Below are positions 37,480-46,781 of a stretch of DNA of 64,000 nt, in pieces. The notes under the pieces are model-generated. The model did not search any database. It was given only the letters and a program-made list of their open reading frames with translations, and was not told the origin of the DNA. Position 1 is the stretch's first letter. Each line of letters begins with the position of its first letter. The position numbers were made by a program, and so were the translations under genes. This DNA is from Streptomyces sp. NBC_01451 (GTDB lineage Bacteria; Actinomycetota; Actinomycetes; Streptomycetales; Streptomycetaceae): positions 6,200,001-6,264,000 of the forward strand of contig NZ_CP109479.1 in NCBI RefSeq assembly GCF_036227485.1, given 5' to 3'.

Positions 37480-38361
37480 ATGAGTCAGGCACTTCAGTCT
37501 CTCCTCGATCTGCTCGACCTTGAGCAGATCGAGGAGAACATCTTCCGCGGCCGGTCCCGGCCCGCCATCGTCCCGCGTATCTTCGGCGGGCAGGTCGCGG
37601 CCCAGGCGCTCGTCGCCGCCGGGCGGACGGTCCCCGCCGACCGCCCCGCGCACTCGCTCCACTCGTACTTCCTGCGCCCCGGCGACCCCGGTGTGCCGAT
37701 CGTCTACACCGTCGACCGCATCCGGGACGGTCGTTCCTTCACCACCCGCCGCGTCGTCGCGGTCCAGCACGGGCAGCCGATCTTCCACCTCTCCGCGTCC
37801 TTCCAGCGGCACGAGGACGGTCTCGACCACCAGGCCCCGATGCCCGCCGCCCCCGACCCGGCGACCCTGCCCACGGCCGACGAACAGCTTCCCCGGTACG
37901 CGCACCTGGACCCGGCTGTCGTCGAGAAGTTCCTGGAGTCCCGCGAGGCCGTCGACATCCGCTACGTCGACGACCCGCCCTACGGCAGGTTCGGCGAGCC
38001 CCGCGAACCGCGCTCCCAGGTCTGGTTCCGTACGAACGGCAAGCTCGGCGGCGCCGTCGACGAACCCCTGCTCCACGTCTGCCTCGCCACGTACGTCTCC
38101 GACTACACGCTGCTCGACTCCATCCTGCTGGCGCACGGACGGGGCGGCTGGGCCGTCAACGACGTGGTCGGCGCCTCCCTGGACCACGCGATGTGGTTCC
38201 ACCGCCCGTTCCGCGCCGACGAATGGCTGCTGTACGACCAGGAGTCACCGTCGGCGTCCGGCGGCCGGGGCCTCGGCCAGGGCCGCATCTACACGCAGGA
38301 CGGACAGCTGGCCATCACGGTCATCCAGGAGGGCGTGATCAGGGTCCCCCGCACCCCCTGA
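37480..38361 (+). CDS. tesB: Acyl-CoA thioesterase II (TesB type, double hotdog)
   Basis: 293 aa from ATG 37480 (MSQALQSLLDLLDLEQIEEN). Hydrolyses acyl-CoA to free acid. Seen: FRGRSRPAIVPRIFGGQVAAQAL, HSLHSYFLRPGDP and, in the second half, LLDSILLAHGRGGW...SLDHAMWFHRPFRADEWLLYDQESPSASGGRGLGQG in separate blocks, matching TesB catalytic Asp/Thr/Gln surroundings. Convergent with the next gene, 17 bp between stops. Confidence 0.93.
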   Translation: MSQALQSLLDLLDLEQIEENIFRGRSRPAIVPRIFGGQVAAQALVAAGRTVPADRPAHSLHSYFLRPGDPGVPIVYTVDRIRDGRSFTTRRVVAVQHGQPIFHLSASFQRHEDGLDHQAPMPAAPDPATLPTADEQLPRYAHLDPAVVEKFLESREAVDIRYVDDPPYGRFGEPREPRSQVWFRTNGKLGGAVDEPLLHVCLATYVSDYTLLDSILLAHGRGGWAVNDVVGASLDHAMWFHRPFRADEWLLYDQESPSASGGRGLGQGRIYTQDGQLAITVIQEGVIRVPRTP

Positions 38362-38378
38362 ACAGGAGTTTTATCCTT

Positions 38379-39182
38379 TTACTCGCCGAGCAGTTCGGCC
38401 TCGTTCAGCAGGAACGCCGTCAGCGGGTCGTAGAAGCGCGGGCTCGTCACATGGTCGTCGAGCGGAACGGCCACCTGGAGGGTGCCTTCCGCCTCGGCCA
38501 GGAACAGCGCCGGGTCGTTGCAGTCGGCGTAACCGACGGAGTCGATGCCGTGCTGTGCCGCGTACCCGGCCCAGCCGTGGTCGGCGACGACCAGGTCGGG
38601 CAGCGGGCGGCCCTCCCGCTCCAGTCCCGTCAGGATCGCCCGCATCGGCTCGCCGGAGTGCGTGTGCCACAGCGAGGCACCGTGCTCCAGCACCGCCACG
38701 TCCGCGAACTGGAACACGTATCCCTCGTCCGTCGTCAGACCGTCCGGAATGACGACGATCTCGCAGCCGGCGCTCCGCAGCGCCTCGGCGGTGGCGCGGT
38801 GCACGTCGAGCAGGCCGCCCGGGTGGCCGGTCGCGAACAGCACCCGCTGCTGCCCGTCGGCCGCCTTGCGCAGCCGGGCCGCCAGCCGCTCCAGTCCGGC
38901 GACCGTCAGTTCGGGATCGATGGTGTCCTGGCCGTACCGGTGTTCGGGATCGTCGTTGACGCCGACCCGCTCGGCCATCACCGCGAGCACGTCCTGCTCG
39001 TCGCTCCAGCGGTCGCCCAGCTCCAGCCCGAGCCAGTAGTGCCGTTCGCCGTTCGCCAGCTTGCGGTAGTGGGAGAGGTTGTTCTCGCGGGGCGTGGCGA
39101 CATCACCCGCGATGCGGGTTTTCACAAGGTGATCGACAAGCTCGGCGCGGCTGGGAATCCCGGGTATCGGCATGCCTCCCAT
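38379..39182 (-). CDS. Conserved actinobacterial phosphatase-like protein
   Basis: 267 aa (a start at ATG 39173 is equally possible). Seen: ENNLSHYRKLANGERHYWLG, VLFATGHPGGLLDVHRA, VIPDGLTTDEGYVFQFADV, and LPDLVVADHGWAGYAAQHGIDSVGYADCNDPALFLAEAEG across separate stretches, with repeated His/Asp/Gly clusters that could bind metal. I recall annotations as 'phosphatase' for this family; no experimentally known member comes to mind. The N-terminal region and core are soluble. Confidence 0.7.
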   Translation of the reverse strand: MGGMPIPGIPSRAELVDHLVKTRIAGDVATPRENNLSHYRKLANGERHYWLGLELGDRWSDEQDVLAVMAERVGVNDDPEHRYGQDTIDPELTVAGLERLAARLRKAADGQQRVLFATGHPGGLLDVHRATAEALRSAGCEIVVIPDGLTTDEGYVFQFADVAVLEHGASLWHTHSGEPMRAILTGLEREGRPLPDLVVADHGWAGYAAQHGIDSVGYADCNDPALFLAEAEGTLQVAVPLDDHVTSPRFYDPLTAFLLNEAELLGE

Positions 39183-39246
39183 TGTGAGGCAGGCGACACC
39201 GCGAGCACCCGGACGTCCCGACCGCTGGGACGCAGGTCACGCGACG

Positions 39247-40773
39247 TCAGTGCCGCCTCAGCGCGAACCACAACTCCATCCGTACGTCCGGGTCGTCGAG
39301 GTCCGTGCCGAGGAGGGCCGTGCAGCGCGCGATCCGTTGCCGCACGGTGTTGCGGTGCACGGTCAGGGCGATCGCCGTACGGTCCCAACTCCCGTGCAGG
39401 GAGAGCCAGGTGCGCAGTGTCTCGACCAGCGCGGGGGTCGCTGCGATCGGCGCGAGAAGGGTACGGGCGTGAGCCGCGGCGTCCGCCTCGGGGACGAGGT
39501 CCGACAGCGCGGGCCGCTCGCCGTGCCGGATCAGCGGGCTGCGGACGGCCCGGGCGCGGGCCAGCGCGCGGGACGCCTGCACGTCGGCGGCCGGCCACTC
39601 GCGCGGACCGGCCGGGGCGCTCACCCCGCACGTCCAGCCGGGCTGCGGGGCGGGTTCGCGACCGGCGGGCAGCAGGACGCGTACGACGTCCTCGTCGATG
39701 TCGACCAGCGGCGAACCGAACGCCGTGGCGAGCGCCGAGGCCGTCACCGGATCGGGCGCCGGTCCGTCGGGCGCCTCCGGCCGCGCGTGCACCACCACCC
39801 AGCGCCCGTCACCGTCCCCGCCCAGCAGCGGCGCGACCGTCTCCGGGGTGGCCCCCAGCAGCAGCCGTACGAGGGCGGACGAGCGGGCCGCGCCCGAGCC
39901 GCTCTGGTGTTCGCCGGTGAGCAGGGCGAGGAGTACGGCCGCCACGGAGGCGATCGTGTGGTCGCCGGACGTCTGTTCGGGTGTCGCGACGCCGAGCGCG
40001 AAGCCCCGGCCGGTTCCGGTGCCGGTGCTGAGGGCGTAGGCGGCGAGGTGGACGCCGGCGGTGGTGTCGGCGGCGGAGGCCGGGCCGCGGTCGGCCCGCA
40101 CGACGGCCGCGAGCGCGGCCAGTGCCCCCAGGGTGCCCGTCTCCCGCCCCGCCGCCGCGATCTCCGTCCCGTCCGGCCCGTACAGCACCGCCCGGCCGCC
40201 CACCCGCCGCGCCAGTCGACGCAGCACGGAGGGCACCGGGTCCGGGCGGCAGGCGGCGGCGGCCAGGCTCTGCTGGGCCTCCGTCACACGGCGGAGCTCG
40301 GCCAGCCGGGCCTGGGCCATGAGCTGCCAGACCGCGCGGGCCACGCCCGAGAACGTCGTCCGCGGCGGAACCTCGACGAGCGGCAGTCCGTACGCGTCGC
40401 AGGCCGCGACCAGCGCCTCCGGCACCCTGTCGTGCACCGGCGCCACCCCGAATCCGAGCGCCGCGCCGCCTCCCGCCACGATCCGCCCCACGTAGTCGTC
40501 GAAGTACGACCCTGTCCCTGTCCCTGCCCCCGAGCCCGTCGCCTCCGGGATGTGCACCCCGGCGGTCAGCAGCAGCTCACCGCCGAGCAGATACGGGTAC
40601 GGGTCCGCCATCTCCGACACATGCGCCCAGTGGATCGCCGGGTCGGGGGCGGTCGGGCCCGCGATCTGGCGCAGGGCGAGGTCCTCGCGGGCGAGGAGGG
40701 CGGAGAGCGGTACCGGGGGTGTGGGCGGTGCGAGGGGTGCGGGGGATACGGAGGGGTCCGGCATGGTGGACAT
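39247..40773 (-). CDS. PucR-family transcriptional regulator
   Basis: 508 aa from ATG 40773 (MSTMPDPSVSPAP). Seen: N-terminal purine-catabolism regulator domain (VPLSALLAREDLALRQIAG, PYPYLLGGELLLTAG, VEVPPRTTFSGVARA), a GGDEF-like middle, and a C-terminal PucR helix-turn-helix (LRTWLSLHGSWDRTAIALTVHRNTVRQRIAR). The gene is divergent from the ureohydrolase gene, 215 bp between starts, so it probably controls that nitrogen-catabolic unit. Confidence 0.9.
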   Translation of the reverse strand: MSTMPDPSVSPAPLAPPTPPVPLSALLAREDLALRQIAGPTAPDPAIHWAHVSEMADPYPYLLGGELLLTAGVHIPEATGSGAGTGTGSYFDDYVGRIVAGGGAALGFGVAPVHDRVPEALVAACDAYGLPLVEVPPRTTFSGVARAVWQLMAQARLAELRRVTEAQQSLAAAACRPDPVPSVLRRLARRVGGRAVLYGPDGTEIAAAGRETGTLGALAALAAVVRADRGPASAADTTAGVHLAAYALSTGTGTGRGFALGVATPEQTSGDHTIASVAAVLLALLTGEHQSGSGAARSSALVRLLLGATPETVAPLLGGDGDGRWVVVHARPEAPDGPAPDPVTASALATAFGSPLVDIDEDVVRVLLPAGREPAPQPGWTCGVSAPAGPREWPAADVQASRALARARAVRSPLIRHGERPALSDLVPEADAAAHARTLLAPIAATPALVETLRTWLSLHGSWDRTAIALTVHRNTVRQRIARCTALLGTDLDDPDVRMELWFALRRH

Positions 40774-40906
40774 GATGGATGTTCCATCCGTACTGGGTGC
40801 TGGAAGTGGATGAAATGTACACTTCCTGGACCCGTTCCGGCCACCTACTCTGGCGCGAGCGACGCGTGGACCACACCATCGAACTCGCATCCGATTCGCG
40901 TTGATT

Positions 40907-40951
40907 CGAGTCGAACGGAACCGAGTCGAACGGAACCGAGCCGAACCGAAC
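40907..40951. repeat. Three 15-bp tandem repeats in the pucR-ureohydrolase gap
   Basis: CGAGTCGAACGGAAC at 40907-40921 and again at 40922-40936, then CGAGCCGAACCGAAC at 40937-40951 with two changes. They end 37 bp before the ureohydrolase start. Could be regulator binding sites on the same helix face at 1.5-turn steps, or simple slippage repeats. Confidence 0.8.
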
Positions 40952-40988
40952 CGAATCGGTCCTGAGGCGCAGGAAGAAGGCAGACGGT

Positions 40989-41993
40989 ATGACCAGCAGT
41001 TTCGAGACGCCCCGAGGCCCCGTCGACTCGTCGCGCATTCCGAGGTACGCCGGCCCCGCGACCTTCGCGCGGCTGCCGCGCCTCGACGAGGTCGGCGGAC
41101 GTACGGACGTCGCCGTGATCGGCGTGCCGTTCGACTCGGGGGTCTCGTACCGGCCGGGGGCCCGCTTCGGCGGCAACGCGATCCGCGAGGCGTCGCGGCT
41201 GCTGCGCCCGTACAACCCGGCGCAGGACGCGTCCCCGTTCGCACTCGCCCAGGTCGCGGACGCCGGAGACATCGCCGTCAACCCGTTCGACATCCACGAG
41301 GCCGTGGAGACGGTGGAGGCGGCGGCGGACGAACTGCTGGGAACAGGCGCGAGGTTGATGACCCTCGGCGGTGACCACACGATCGCGCTGCCCCTGCTCC
41401 GATCAGTGGCGAAGAAGCACGGCCCGGTGGCCCTGCTCCACTTCGACGCGCACCTCGACACCTGGGACACCTACTTCGGCGCCGAGTACACGCACGGGAC
41501 GCCGTTCCGGCGGGCGGTGGAGGAAGGCATCCTCGACACCTCCGCCCTCTCGCACGTCGGTACGCGCGGCCCGCTGTACGGCAAGCAGGACCTGGACGAC
41601 GACGCGAAGATGGGCTTCGGCATCGTCACGTCGGCGGACGTGATGCGGCGCGGTGTCGACGAGGTCGCCGACCAGCTCCGCCAGCGCATCGGCGACCGTC
41701 CGCTCTACGTCTCCATCGACATCGACTGCCTCGACCCGGCGTTCGCCCCGGGCACGGGCACGCCCGAGGCCGGCGGCATGACATCGCGCGAACTGCTGGA
41801 GATCCTGCGCGGCCTGGCGTCCTGCAACCTGGTCTCGGCGGACGTCGTGGAGGTCGCCCCCGCGTACGATCACGCCGAGATCACGTCGGTCGCGGCGTCG
41901 CACACGGCGTACGAACTGACGACGATCATGTCCCGGCAGATCGCGGAGGCCCGCAGGGACAAGGGCGAGAACAAGGACGGCGAAACGAAGTGA
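40989..41993 (+). CDS. speB: Ureohydrolase, agmatinase/guanidino-acid amidinohydrolase type
   Basis: 334 aa. Hydrolyses a guanidino compound to urea plus amine. Seen: all three Mn-binding signatures, [19 protein letters not shown] and [19 protein letters not shown], plus the agmatinase-like [19 protein letters not shown]. Agmatine is the default substrate; guanidinobutyrate or guanidinopropionate are possible. It shares a coupled start with the next gene (GTGA). The regulator is likely the divergent PucR. Confidence 0.88.
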   Translation: MTSSFETPRGPVDSSRIPRYAGPATFARLPRLDEVGGRTDVAVIGVPFDSGVSYRPGARFGGNAIREASRLLRPYNPAQDASPFALAQVADAGDIAVNPFDIHEAVETVEAAADELLGTGARLMTLGGDHTIALPLLRSVAKKHGPVALLHFDAHLDTWDTYFGAEYTHGTPFRRAVEEGILDTSALSHVGTRGPLYGKQDLDDDAKMGFGIVTSADVMRRGVDEVADQLRQRIGDRPLYVSIDIDCLDPAFAPGTGTPEAGGMTSRELLEILRGLASCNLVSADVVEVAPAYDHAEITSVAASHTAYELTTIMSRQIAEARRDKGENKDGETK

Positions 41994-43678
41994 CCCACGA
42001 CCACGACCTGGTGCTGAAGCCGACCGCCGCCCAGACGGAGGCCGCGCTCAATCCGCCCCCCGGCCGCAACGGCGGAGACCTGGTCGTGGAGACGCTGGCC
42101 GGACTCGGCACGACGACGGTCTTCGGTCTGCCCGGCCAGCACGCCCTGGGCATGTTCGACGCGCTGCGCCGCTCCGACCTCCGCTACATCGGCCTGCGAG
42201 TGGAGAACAACGCGGGGTTCGCGGCCGACGCGTACGGCAGGATCACGGGGGAGGCGGCGCCGCTGCTCCTGTCGACGGGCCCGGGCGCGTTGACGTCACT
42301 GGCGGCGCTCCAGGAAGCGGCGGCGGCCTCGGCCCCTGTCCTGGCGATCAGCAGCCAGATCCCAACTGCCGGGCTGGGCGGCGGCAGACACGGCTACCTC
42401 CACGAACTCCCGGACCAGCAGGCCTCGTTCAGGGGTGTGGTGAAGTCGGTCCACACGGTCCGTACGCAGTCCCAGATCCCCTCGGCGATCGCCGACGCCT
42501 GGAAGTCGGCGCTCACGGCTCCGCACGGCCCGGTGTGGGTGGAGATCCCGCAGGACGTGCTGATGGCGGAAACTCCGATTCCCGTGGTGACGGGCGGCGA
42601 CGCCTTCCCCGAGGAACTGCCCCCACGCCCCGAACTGACGGCGCTGGCCGCCCACTTGCTGTCGAACGCCGAGCGCCCGGCGATCATCGCGGGCGGCGGG
42701 GTCGTACGGGCCGACGCCGCGGGCAAGCTGAGGGCGCTCGCGGAACGTCTTCAGGCGCCGGTGGTGACGACGTTCGGCGGAAAGGGCGCGTTCCCCTGGA
42801 CGCACCCGCTCTCCCTCCAGTCCTGGCTGGAGGACCGGCACATGACCGACTTCCTGGAGGACGCGGACGTCCTGCTGGTCGTCGGCTCCGGCCTGGGTGA
42901 ACTCTCCTCCAACTACCACACGTTCAAGCCGCGCGGCCGGGTCGTCCAAGTCGATGCGGATCTGGGCAAGCTGGAGTCCAACCACCCGGCGCTGGGCATC
43001 CACGCGGACGCACGGCTGGCGCTGCAGGCGCTGCTGGAGACGGTGCCGGCGGCGAGGGAGGACGCGACGGCGGGGGACCGGGTCCGGGGAGTGCTGGACC
43101 GGGTGGCTGCCCGCCTCGCCGCCCAGGAACTAACCCTGGAACAGGGCCTGTTGGCGTCGATCAGGGGGGCGCTTCCGTCCCGCTCGCCCTCCTTCTGGGA
43201 CATGACGATCCTGTCCTACTGGGCATGGTCGGCCTTCGACCCGCGCGGCACGAACACCATGCACTCGGCCCAGGGCGCGGGTGGCCTCGGCTACGCCTTC
43301 CCGGCGGCCCTGGGAGCGGCGGTGGCCGACCCGACGCACCCGGTCCTCGCGGTCTCGGGCGACGGCGGCGCCCTGTACGGGATCGCGGAGCTGGCGACGG
43401 CCCGGCAGTACGACCTCAACGTGACGTGGCTGATCGTGGACGACGGCGGCTACGGCATCCTGCGCGAGTACATGACGGACGCGTTCGGCGAGACGACGGG
43501 CACGGAGCTGGCGCGACCGGACTTTGTGGCGCTGGCTGAGTCGTTCGGCGTACCGGGTCTCCGGACGTCGGCGGAAACACTGGAGACGGACCTCGCCAAG
43601 TCCCTTGCGACGGCGGGGCCTTCGGTGGTGGTGCTTCCGGCGGTGCTGCGGATGTTCGCGGCGACGCATCTGGGCTGA
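41990..43678 (+). CDS. Thiamine diphosphate-dependent decarboxylase/synthase family enzyme
   Basis: 562 aa from GTG 41990, overlapping the ureohydrolase stop. Seen: catalytic Glu in [20 protein letters not shown], central domain [19 protein letters not shown], ThDP-binding [17 protein letters not shown] with [13 protein letters not shown], where the usual Asn pair is Asp-Gly. Acetolactate-synthase/benzoylformate-decarboxylase superfamily; substrate unknown. Coupled to the ureohydrolase, so it may act on the carbon skeleton left by guanidino-compound catabolism (inference). Confidence 0.88.
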   Translation: MTHDHDLVLKPTAAQTEAALNPPPGRNGGDLVVETLAGLGTTTVFGLPGQHALGMFDALRRSDLRYIGLRVENNAGFAADAYGRITGEAAPLLLSTGPGALTSLAALQEAAAASAPVLAISSQIPTAGLGGGRHGYLHELPDQQASFRGVVKSVHTVRTQSQIPSAIADAWKSALTAPHGPVWVEIPQDVLMAETPIPVVTGGDAFPEELPPRPELTALAAHLLSNAERPAIIAGGGVVRADAAGKLRALAERLQAPVVTTFGGKGAFPWTHPLSLQSWLEDRHMTDFLEDADVLLVVGSGLGELSSNYHTFKPRGRVVQVDADLGKLESNHPALGIHADARLALQALLETVPAAREDATAGDRVRGVLDRVAARLAAQELTLEQGLLASIRGALPSRSPSFWDMTILSYWAWSAFDPRGTNTMHSAQGAGGLGYAFPAALGAAVADPTHPVLAVSGDGGALYGIAELATARQYDLNVTWLIVDDGGYGILREYMTDAFGETTGTELARPDFVALAESFGVPGLRTSAETLETDLAKSLATAGPSVVVLPAVLRMFAATHLG

Positions 43679-43688
43679 TCGACAGGTT

Positions 43689-44225
43689 CTACCGGCGTGG
43701 CCGGGCGCTGTCACGTGTGCTTGTCGGGGAGGCGGTGACGACCGGCTCGAAGTCGACGGGCAGGAGTCCCAATGCCAGCCCCACGGCCTCTGCGGCAGTT
43801 TCGACTTCGCCGATCATCGTAAGAGGATCGCGGCGACGGACCTTGAACGATCCGTTGCGTAGAGGCTCGATGGATCCGGCCTGCAAGATCCAGGGGTAGC
43901 TGGTGCGGCTGCTGAAGAGCAGAGCGAAATGACTGGTGAACGGATACAGCCGCCGCAGTCGTGGTGCCGCGGCAGCGGCCTCCAGCAGCGGAACGATGCC
44001 CGGATAGGGGTGCCCTGGCGAGCGAATCTCGTGGACATCGCGTGCCCACTGCCAGCTGAGCTGTAGAGACAGCCAACGAGCTTCGACGGCGGCGGCCGGC
44101 CCGTCACTGCGCGCTGCGGCCATGTCGGGCAGAACCGGCTTTGGAGGCAGGGGAGGCGGTTCTGAGGCTTGGCTGCTCGGGTCCACCGCCACAGTGTGCT
44201 CCTGCCCGGGCTTTCGCAGAACCAT
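43689..44225 (-). CDS. DUF6193-like protein
   Basis: 178 aa. Seen: AVEARWLSLQLSWQWARDV, LLEAAAAAPRLRRLYPFTSH, FALLFSSRTSYPW and GSFKVRRRDPLTMIGEVETA. The 'LYPFTSH.ALRFS' style block fits DUF6193, a family often found in natural-product or mobile loci of Streptomyces. No catalytic motif. The gene ends 10 bp from the ThDP enzyme stop and starts an accessory patch. Assignment to DUF6193 is by memory of its pattern. Confidence 0.6.
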   Translation of the reverse strand: MVLRKPGQEHTVAVDPSSQASEPPPLPPKPVLPDMAAARSDGPAAAVEARWLSLQLSWQWARDVHEIRSPGHPYPGIVPLLEAAAAAPRLRRLYPFTSHFALLFSSRTSYPWILQAGSIEPLRNGSFKVRRRDPLTMIGEVETAAEAVGLALGLLPVDFEPVVTASPTSTRDSARPRR

Positions 44226-44440
44226 GGGCAGAGCCGATTTGAGGAATCCCCATCAGCCGACGGCACTCTGAACGGCTACCCGGGGCGACTCCAGACTCTG
44301 CCTCGCCAGCGACTCCCGCCGCAATGGCGTGGCCCCGTGCCCTCTGCGTGCGCCCTGTCATCAGCCGCGTCTGGGGCGCGAGGGCGGAACAAGATCTGGA
44401 CAATGAGTAGTAACACGCTGCTCACCAGGTGCTTCGAGAA

Positions 44441-44468
44441 GAGTGGGTGACCAGAATCGAACTCGCAC
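44441..44468 (-). other. tRNA-Gly 3'-end-like fragment (possible old attachment site)
   Basis: The minus strand here reads like the T-arm and acceptor 3' half of a Streptomyces tRNA-Gly, with about three changes in 28 nt that break the T-stem, and no tRNA body upstream. Otherwise the 479-bp gap 44226-44704 shows no gene. It may be an integration scar. Comparison is from memory. Confidence 0.3.
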
Positions 44469-44704
44469 CCCCAGCTCGCGCCAGACCGTATTCACCGTGG
44501 TGCCTCTCTGTTCCCCGCTCGATCTGGTGCAGTAGTGGTGCACGCCGAGCACCGAAGGGTCGCGTACGCCGCGATCCCAGGGCCGTTGTCGTGTGCTCGC
44601 GCACGAGGCAATGACCGGCCAGGCATTGGCGGAACGGTTCGGTGTCCGCCGGGCGTCGTCTCCCACCAGGGCACGATGGCCGTGTCCCGGAGAGGGGTGA
44701 CCGG

Positions 44705-45439
44705 GTGCAGACGGGCGGATTCGCCAAGTGGACGCAGCGGTTCGAGGACGAGCGGGAGCGTCGGCACGCCCAGGGGGACCCGGACTGGGGGCAAGGGGCA
44801 ACTCTGCATCCCGCGGTGTGGGCCAGTATTCAGCGCTTCCAGATCGGCGAGGACGGTGACGGCGTGAACCTCGTCGGCAAAGCGGACCAGGCCGGCGATG
44901 CCGATTACGCGCAGGCCGTCCGGCTCTTCGTCGCCGAGGAACAGAATCACGCCCGCCTGCTCGCTCGGCTGCTGGCTGCGGGTGGCGTACCGACGTTGAC
45001 CGGTCACTGGAGCGACAGGGTCTTCGTACGGTTGCGGCGTCTCATGGGCCTGCGCCTGGAACTGCTGGTGCTGACGATCGCTGAAGTGGTGGCGCTGCGC
45101 TATTACCGGGTCCTACGTGATGGCGCCCCTGACGCGCTCACCTCGGATGTGGCGGGGCGGATCCTGGCCGACGAGCAGCGCCATGTCCCGTTCCACTGCG
45201 AGCGGTTGCACGCCTCCGTGGTGGAACTGCCCCGCCCAGTACGCCGCCCGGTGATGGTCCTTTGGCGACTGCTGCTGTTCGCGGTCTCCCTCGTCGTCGC
45301 CGCTGACCACGGCTCGGCACTCCGCCGCCTCGGTATCGGGCGCCTTCGATTCGCCGCCGACGTCATGGCGTCCGCCGGTGCGGTGGTCTCCGCAGTACTG
45401 GCACCCCGCCCGGAAGACGCATGGTCAAGCATGCGGTGA
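44705..45439 (+). CDS. Ferritin-like fold protein (putative di-iron)
   Basis: 244 aa from GTG 44705, with GGAGAGG upstream. Seen: two E-x-x-H pairs, AEEQNHARLLARLL and ADEQRHVPFHCERL, the usual metal ligands of ferritin-like four-helix proteins, with helices WASIQRFQIGEDGDGVNLV and LELLVLTIAEVVALRYYRVL between. The C-terminus has a hydrophobic segment (VMVLWRLLLFAVSLVVAA). Substrate unknown; similar Streptomyces proteins are simply called ferritin-like. Confidence 0.75.
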   Translation: MQTGGFAKWTQRFEDERERRHAQGDPDWGQGATLHPAVWASIQRFQIGEDGDGVNLVGKADQAGDADYAQAVRLFVAEEQNHARLLARLLAAGGVPTLTGHWSDRVFVRLRRLMGLRLELLVLTIAEVVALRYYRVLRDGAPDALTSDVAGRILADEQRHVPFHCERLHASVVELPRPVRRPVMVLWRLLLFAVSLVVAADHGSALRRLGIGRLRFAADVMASAGAVVSAVLAPRPEDAWSSMR

Positions 45440-46027
45440 CACCCGGAACAGCTTCCTGGAACGCAGGCTCCCGTGCCTGCGATTCAGCCCGGAAGCCCCG
45501 ACTCCCAGGGCCCCCGGGCACGGCTTGCGAGCCGGTCCACTCGCGTGCGCATCCAGTGAACTCACCTATCTGTAAGGGAAGTTGAGCCTGGACCTGGTCA
45601 TCTGGGTCATGGGTCGCCGGGGCGGGGCGTCAAGATCGATGCAAGCCCTTTCCCTCTCCCCGTTTTGGGCGGTTGGTGGACTGTGCCGGATGAATATGGC
45701 TCCGTAGCGAGGAAGTTGGCCCTGCGGCCGCTGTGGGTGCTGAGCTGGTGATACGCCGCAGGGTGGACGTACCGGGCGACCGGTTTGGCCCGTTCGGTGG
45801 TCACGCTCCGCAGATTGGCCCGTTACCGGCAGTGCGGTCCCCGCCTCGGGCGACTCATACTGGGTCCGCGCGGCAACGGGGGGTTCTTGTCGCGTCCTGA
45901 AGCGCAACGCAACGCAGGAAACGCGGCGCCACTGACCAGGCGCCGCCGAGGTTCACGCGGTCATCGCGTTCACTCACGCCACTACGTGGCCGACGTGTGC
46001 CCACGATGCCCTGGGAGGGGAAACAGT
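45440..46027. other. Intergenic region without a supported gene
   Basis: 588 bp. Short ORFs occur on both strands but none has a ribosome-binding site, codon pattern or recognisable motif. Only the last 15 bp (GGGAGGGGAAACAGT before 46028) are clearly functional, as the ribosome-binding site of the next gene. Confidence 0.5.
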
Positions 46028-46672
46028 ATGAGGAATTCACGCCTGAGAGCGCTCTCCGGTGTCCTTGCCGCCGGCGCGCTCATCGCCGGTCTGTCCGGTA
46101 CGACGGCGCAGGCATCGGAGAACACCGCGACCGCCGCCCCGGCGGAGATCGGCATCCGGTTCAACCCGGACGGCGATGCCGGGCAGTGCGGTGGGCTGTC
46201 GGGGCAGCAGTGGGGCGTCGACCCGGACTTCACCCGGGCGATCCGGTTCGACACCGACAACCGCTCGGGCGGCTGCCAGCTGTCCTTCGGCGTCTTCGAC
46301 CCGAACAACACGCTCTCGGGCGCGTCCATCACCTACGGCTTCCAGGCCAGTGCCGGTGGCGACGCGGGGCAGTGCGGAAGCCCGGGCACGTTCCAGATGC
46401 CGATCCAGAAGTTCAGGACCTTCGGGTCCCAGGTCCGGGTCGACACCGACAACAGGCCGGGCTTCTGCAACCTCACCTTCACCGTCTCGGGCCGCTCCGA
46501 TATCATCCTCGAAGTGAGGTACTTCGCGGACGGCGACGGCGGCCAGTGCCTGAACTCCCTGCCCTCGGACCAGAACCACACGGCGTTCAAGGGCAGCCCG
46601 GTGACCATCGGCATCGACACCGACGGACGCTCCGGCGGCTGCCAGATGCAGCTGCGGCTGCGGAAGGTCTGA
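46028..46672 (+). CDS. Secreted protein with three Cys-containing repeats
   Basis: 214 aa with GGGAGGGG ribosome-binding site. Seen: signal peptide (LSGVLAAGALIAGLSGTTAQA) and three repeats of about 60 aa, each with a GDxGQC start and a DTDxRxGxC end: GDAGQCGG ... DTDNRSGGCQLSF, GDAGQCGS ... DTDNRPGFCNLTF, GDGGQCLN ... DTDGRSGGCQMQL. Each repeat probably forms one disulfide, and the Asp-rich ends look suited to metal binding. No known family recognised; extracellular binding protein is a guess. Confidence 0.75.
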   Translation: MRNSRLRALSGVLAAGALIAGLSGTTAQASENTATAAPAEIGIRFNPDGDAGQCGGLSGQQWGVDPDFTRAIRFDTDNRSGGCQLSFGVFDPNNTLSGASITYGFQASAGGDAGQCGSPGTFQMPIQKFRTFGSQVRVDTDNRPGFCNLTFTVSGRSDIILEVRYFADGDGGQCLNSLPSDQNHTAFKGSPVTIGIDTDGRSGGCQMQLRLRKV

Positions 46673-46713
46673 CAGCCAGGCCCAGCGCTCCGGCCGGTTC
46701 GCGTGCTTCCATG

Positions 46714-46760
46714 ACGGCGCCCTGAACTCCCCGTAGAACAAGGAGAGTTCAGGGCGCCGT
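46714..46760. terminator. Bidirectional hairpin between convergent genes
   Basis: Perfect 16-bp stem (ACGGCGCCCTGAACTC / GAGTTCAGGGCGCCGT), 15-nt loop, between the stops at 46672 and 46782. Confidence 0.8.
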
Positions 46761-46781
46761 GGGCGTCCGTCGCCGGACCGG

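Noticed and set aside
36166..38202. 678-aa minus-strand ORF opposite the fadE and tesB genes
   Set aside because: Antisense to two well-supported enzymes and lacking any motif.
44429..44614. Possible intact tRNA near 44.45 kb
   Set aside because: Only a 3'-like half is present and the T-stem does not pair; no D-arm or anticodon arm could be found.
45566..45907. ORF of 113 aa on the minus strand in the 588-bp gap
   Set aside because: No ribosome-binding site, no recognisable motif, biased Arg/Pro composition.
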